DNA from: Sandaracinaceae bacterium
Lineage (GTDB): Bacteria; Myxococcota_A; Polyangia; Polyangiales; Houyiibacteriaceae
Direction: 5' to 3'
Assembly (NCBI GenBank): GCA_020633055.1
Contig: JACKEJ010000011.1
Coordinates: 1-64,000, forward strand
Length of the DNA: 64,000 bases
Shown here: in pieces, positions 62,901-64,000 of the stretch
Numbering within the stretch: position 1 is the stretch's first letter
Layout: every line of letters starts with the position of its first letter
The notes under the pieces: generated by a model
Databases searched by the model: none
The model's input: the letters and a program-made list of their open reading frames with translations, nothing else
What the model was told of the DNA's origin: nothing
Made by a program: the position numbers and the translations under genes

Positions 62901-64000
62901 TGCAGTCCGTGTCGGTCGCACACTCGAGGCACATCCTGCCCACGCCGCTGCCCACACACGCGGGTGCCGCGGCGCTGCAGCCGTTGTCGGTGCCGCTCAT
63001 CGTGGTGTCTTCACAGACCACGCACACGCCCGCCCCGACCGACGGGTCGCACACGGGGACCGCTCCGCTGCAGCCCGTGTCCTGCATGCCCACGGTGTCG
63101 TCCACGCACGCCACACACGAGGCCCCGGCCGTCCCGGCGCCCTGGCAGATGGGCGTCGCCGCGCCGCAGCCGCTGTCTTGGCCCGCGCCCGCCGCCGTGT
63201 CCAAGCAGGCCACGCACGTGTTGCTGCCCGTGTCGCACACCTCGCCGCCGCCGCAGTCGCCCGTGCCCTCGCACTCGACGCACATGCTGCCGACGCCGCT
63301 GCCCGAGCAAGCCGGAGTGGCCGCGCTGCAGCCGTTGTCCGTGCCGCTCATGGCGCTGTCCTCGCAGGTCACGCACGTCCCGGCGCCGAGCGACGGGTCA
63401 CACACCGGCGCGGCCCCGTTGCAGCCCGTGTCCTGCATGCCCGACGTGTCGTCCACGCAAGCGACGCAGGTCGCCCCCGCCGTGCCCGCGCCCTGGCAGA
63501 TGGGCGTCGCCGCGCCGCAGCCGCTGTCCTGCCCCGCGCCCGCCGCCGTGTCCAAGCAGAGCACACACGTGTTGCTGCCGGTGTCGCACACCTCGCCACC
63601 GCTGCACTCGCTCGTGCTCGCGCACTCCACGCACATGCGCATCGCGCCGCTGCCGACACACGCTGGCGTGGCCACACCGCAGCCCGTGTCCTGCATCCCG
63701 GACGTGTCGTCCACGCACGCGGTGCACACAGCGGACGACGTGCCCGCGCCATCACAGATGGGCGCCGCGCCCGGACAGCCGTTGTCCTGCCCCGCCCCCA
63801 TGGCGGTGTCCAAGCACAGCACGCAGGTGTTGGTCACGGTGTCGCAGACCGTCCCGCCGCCACAGTCGCCGTCCCCCATGCACTCGACACAGGTCACGCC
63901 GTCGCCCACGAAGCCCATGTTGCAGGTGCAGGTGAAGCTCCCGGGCGTGTTCATGCAGGTGGCGTTCGCGTCGCAGTTGTCGGCGCCGGTCATGCACTCG
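59989..64000 (-). CDS. Giant Cys-rich, TSP3-like surface protein with MYXO-CTERM-type tail (partial)
   Basis: At least 1336 residues; the start lies beyond the window. It begins with an EGF-like unit (DNCDANATCMNTPGSFTC), then several Cys-rich modules of about 85 residues (CVxC..GGEVCDTGSNTCV, AGAGQDSGCGAATPIC, DTSGMQDTGC). The second half is Asp-rich thrombospondin type 3-like calcium repeats (DSDGDGVPDSEDPDDDDDG, DLDSDADGITDLGESS), in two long blocks separated by another Cys segment. The end, CATRPGSGSGAWLWVGLG then LVLLGRRRRR, is a MYXO-CTERM-like sorting signal: Cys, membrane helix, Arg cluster. It is probably exported and held at the cell surface, a possible adhesin or matrix protein. 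Confidence 0.9.
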   Translation of the reverse strand, partial: ECMTGADNCDANATCMNTPGSFTCTCNMGFVGDGVTCVECMGDGDCGGGTVCDTVTNTCVLCLDTAMGAGQDNGCPGAAPICDGAGTSSAVCTACVDDTSGMQDTGCGVATPACVGSGAMRMCVECASTSECSGGEVCDTGSNTCVLCLDTAAGAGQDSGCGAATPICQGAGTAGATCVACVDDTSGMQDTGCNGAAPVCDPSLGAGTCVTCEDSAMSGTDNGCSAATPACSGSGVGSMCVECEGTGDCGGGEVCDTGSNTCVACLDTAAGAGQDSGCGAATPICQGAGTAGASCVACVDDTVGMQDTGCSGAVPVCDPSVGAGVCVVCEDTTMSGTDNGCSAAAPACVGSGVGRMCLECATDTDCSGGEVCNTSTNLCGTCTDTAPGAGQDSGCGVATPICLGAGTGSAACVACVDDTSGMLDTGCSASAPACDPSVGGGTCVSCEDTVVTGTDNGCSAGSPACVGSGVGSMCVECESTNDCAGGAVCDTGSNACVVCLDTATGAGQDSGCGNTTPICEGAGTAGATCVACVDDTTGMQDTGCASAAPVCDASSGAPVCVSCEDSVMTGTDNGCSAGVPACVGTGAGSMCVECTADTDCSGGEVCNTSTNLCGTCTDTEPGVGQDSGCGAATPMCVTAMGGGQQCVACIDDTMGMQDLGCGAAAPACDVSGAVPVCVQCEQDSECPGGLCNMTTNTCVECQSDSDCSGATPGCNLLTETCVECTATNVTQCSSFEVCDTISSTCTLTPRDSDGDGVPDSEDPDDDDDGVLDVDENGGVDYSGDSNGNGIPDYIDPSLPGYVDADANDVRDDIDPDGDGVPNSLDLDSDADGITDLGESSAPELDVDGDGRVDGADSDMDGVRDEADSAPSDPGVSGSLVSGLDTDRDLRPDAYDEDADGDGVLDATEGHDANMDGVADRDPLGVDADGDGLDDAFDPDQGGVRAPVQDTDMDTKPDFQDVDDDEDGIDTIDEEPNPDMDPDTDDAVDSDMDGTPDYLDPDPRPCTQDADCGVLACDTTAGVCVECTATNDSLCDGDEVCDVVAHSCDPTDADGDGSPDREDPDDDNDGIPDVDEGGGVDYSADSNGNGIRDHLDPSLPGYTDANMDGVRDDLDPDGDGIPSFLDLDSDGDGITDIAESSDPTLDTDGDGRVDGADSDGDGLRDAADTAPNDANVFSSTVTQRDTDDDQTPDALDLDADGDGRPDATEGHDANHDGRPDTVPSGADSNGDGLDDAFDPSLGGTRAPVQDTDTDGEPDFQDVDDDGDLIPTLQEGDETVDGDGDGTPDYLDPDQGTSTFGTGGVSGGALCATRPGSGSGAWLWVGLGLVLLGRRRRR

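Noticed and set aside
61990..63960. Regular Cys-codon repeats resembling a CRISPR or satellite array
   Set aside because: Repeats are about 250 bases long, lie in one open coding frame and encode Cys-rich modules; there are no short direct repeats with unique spacers.

Overview
The window looks like a high-GC chromosome segment of a predatory or soil-dwelling Myxococcota (Polyangia-like). The best evidence is the long secreted protein at 59989-64000, which ends in a MYXO-CTERM-like tail (Cys motif, one membrane helix, Arg cluster). Very high GC with strong antisense ORF shadows, many lipoproteins and polymorphic toxins agree with this. No rRNA, tRNA or CRISPR array was seen. Genus-level assignment is not possible from sequence alone.

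Region 1 (1-22333, almost all minus strand) is a type VI secretion (T6SS) VgrG island carrying an array of RHS polymorphic toxins. Reading in the direction of transcription: vgrG (19583-22333), a TPR-type presumed adaptor (18111-19571), an intact PAAR-like/RHS protein with a restriction-endonuclease-like toxin tip (13914-18110), two tandem pentapeptide-repeat presumed immunity genes (13250-13897, 12391-13038), a second RHS gene now a pseudogene (8785-12342 plus 4610-5175), its presumed immunity gene (3528-4613), an RHS scrap with an orphan immunity gene (3231-3440, 2645-3007), a 5'-truncated RHS with an HNH/AHH-like toxin (873-2633), its immunity gene (310-843), and another RHS scrap at the window edge. 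A 3.6-kb transposon (5176-8784) with two DDE transposases, 15-bp terminal inverted repeats and a 6-bp target duplication splits the second RHS gene; removing it restores the reading frame exactly.

Region 2 (22549-37064) continues T6SS-type accessory content: a LysM/peptidoglycan-binding protein overlapping a large membrane-active effector candidate (23325-27319), three convergent FGE-sulfatase-fold lipoprotein genes alternating with effector 3'-end remnants (27288-30411), a caspase-fold protein with two peptidoglycan-binding-like segments inserted in its catalytic domain, followed by three paralogous lipoproteins (30527-35025), a membrane protein and hcp (36080-36571).

Region 3 (37084-49016) is more ordinary metabolism: a polysaccharide deacetylase, a cyclophilin, and a lipid/sterol-type catabolic locus (Baeyer-Villiger-type monooxygenase, DUF2236 oxygenase, TetR regulator, acyl-CoA dehydrogenase, a dehydrogenase-hydratase-triple SCP2 fusion, SCP2-type thiolase), then a HEAT-repeat protein.

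Region 4 (49298-59195) is a tightly packed, partly overlapping operon preceded by three palindromes. It encodes a ketoacyl synthase III fused to a heme-oxygenase-like di-iron oxidase, an unrecognised protein, an MMPL/RND transporter, a LolA-like periplasmic protein, an outer-membrane barrel, a fatty-acyl desaturase and a small STAS-like protein. This reads as a candidate pathway that makes and exports an unusual lipid or hydrocarbon. The window ends with a STAS-like gene, a short-repeat tract and the giant Cys-rich/TSP3-like surface protein.
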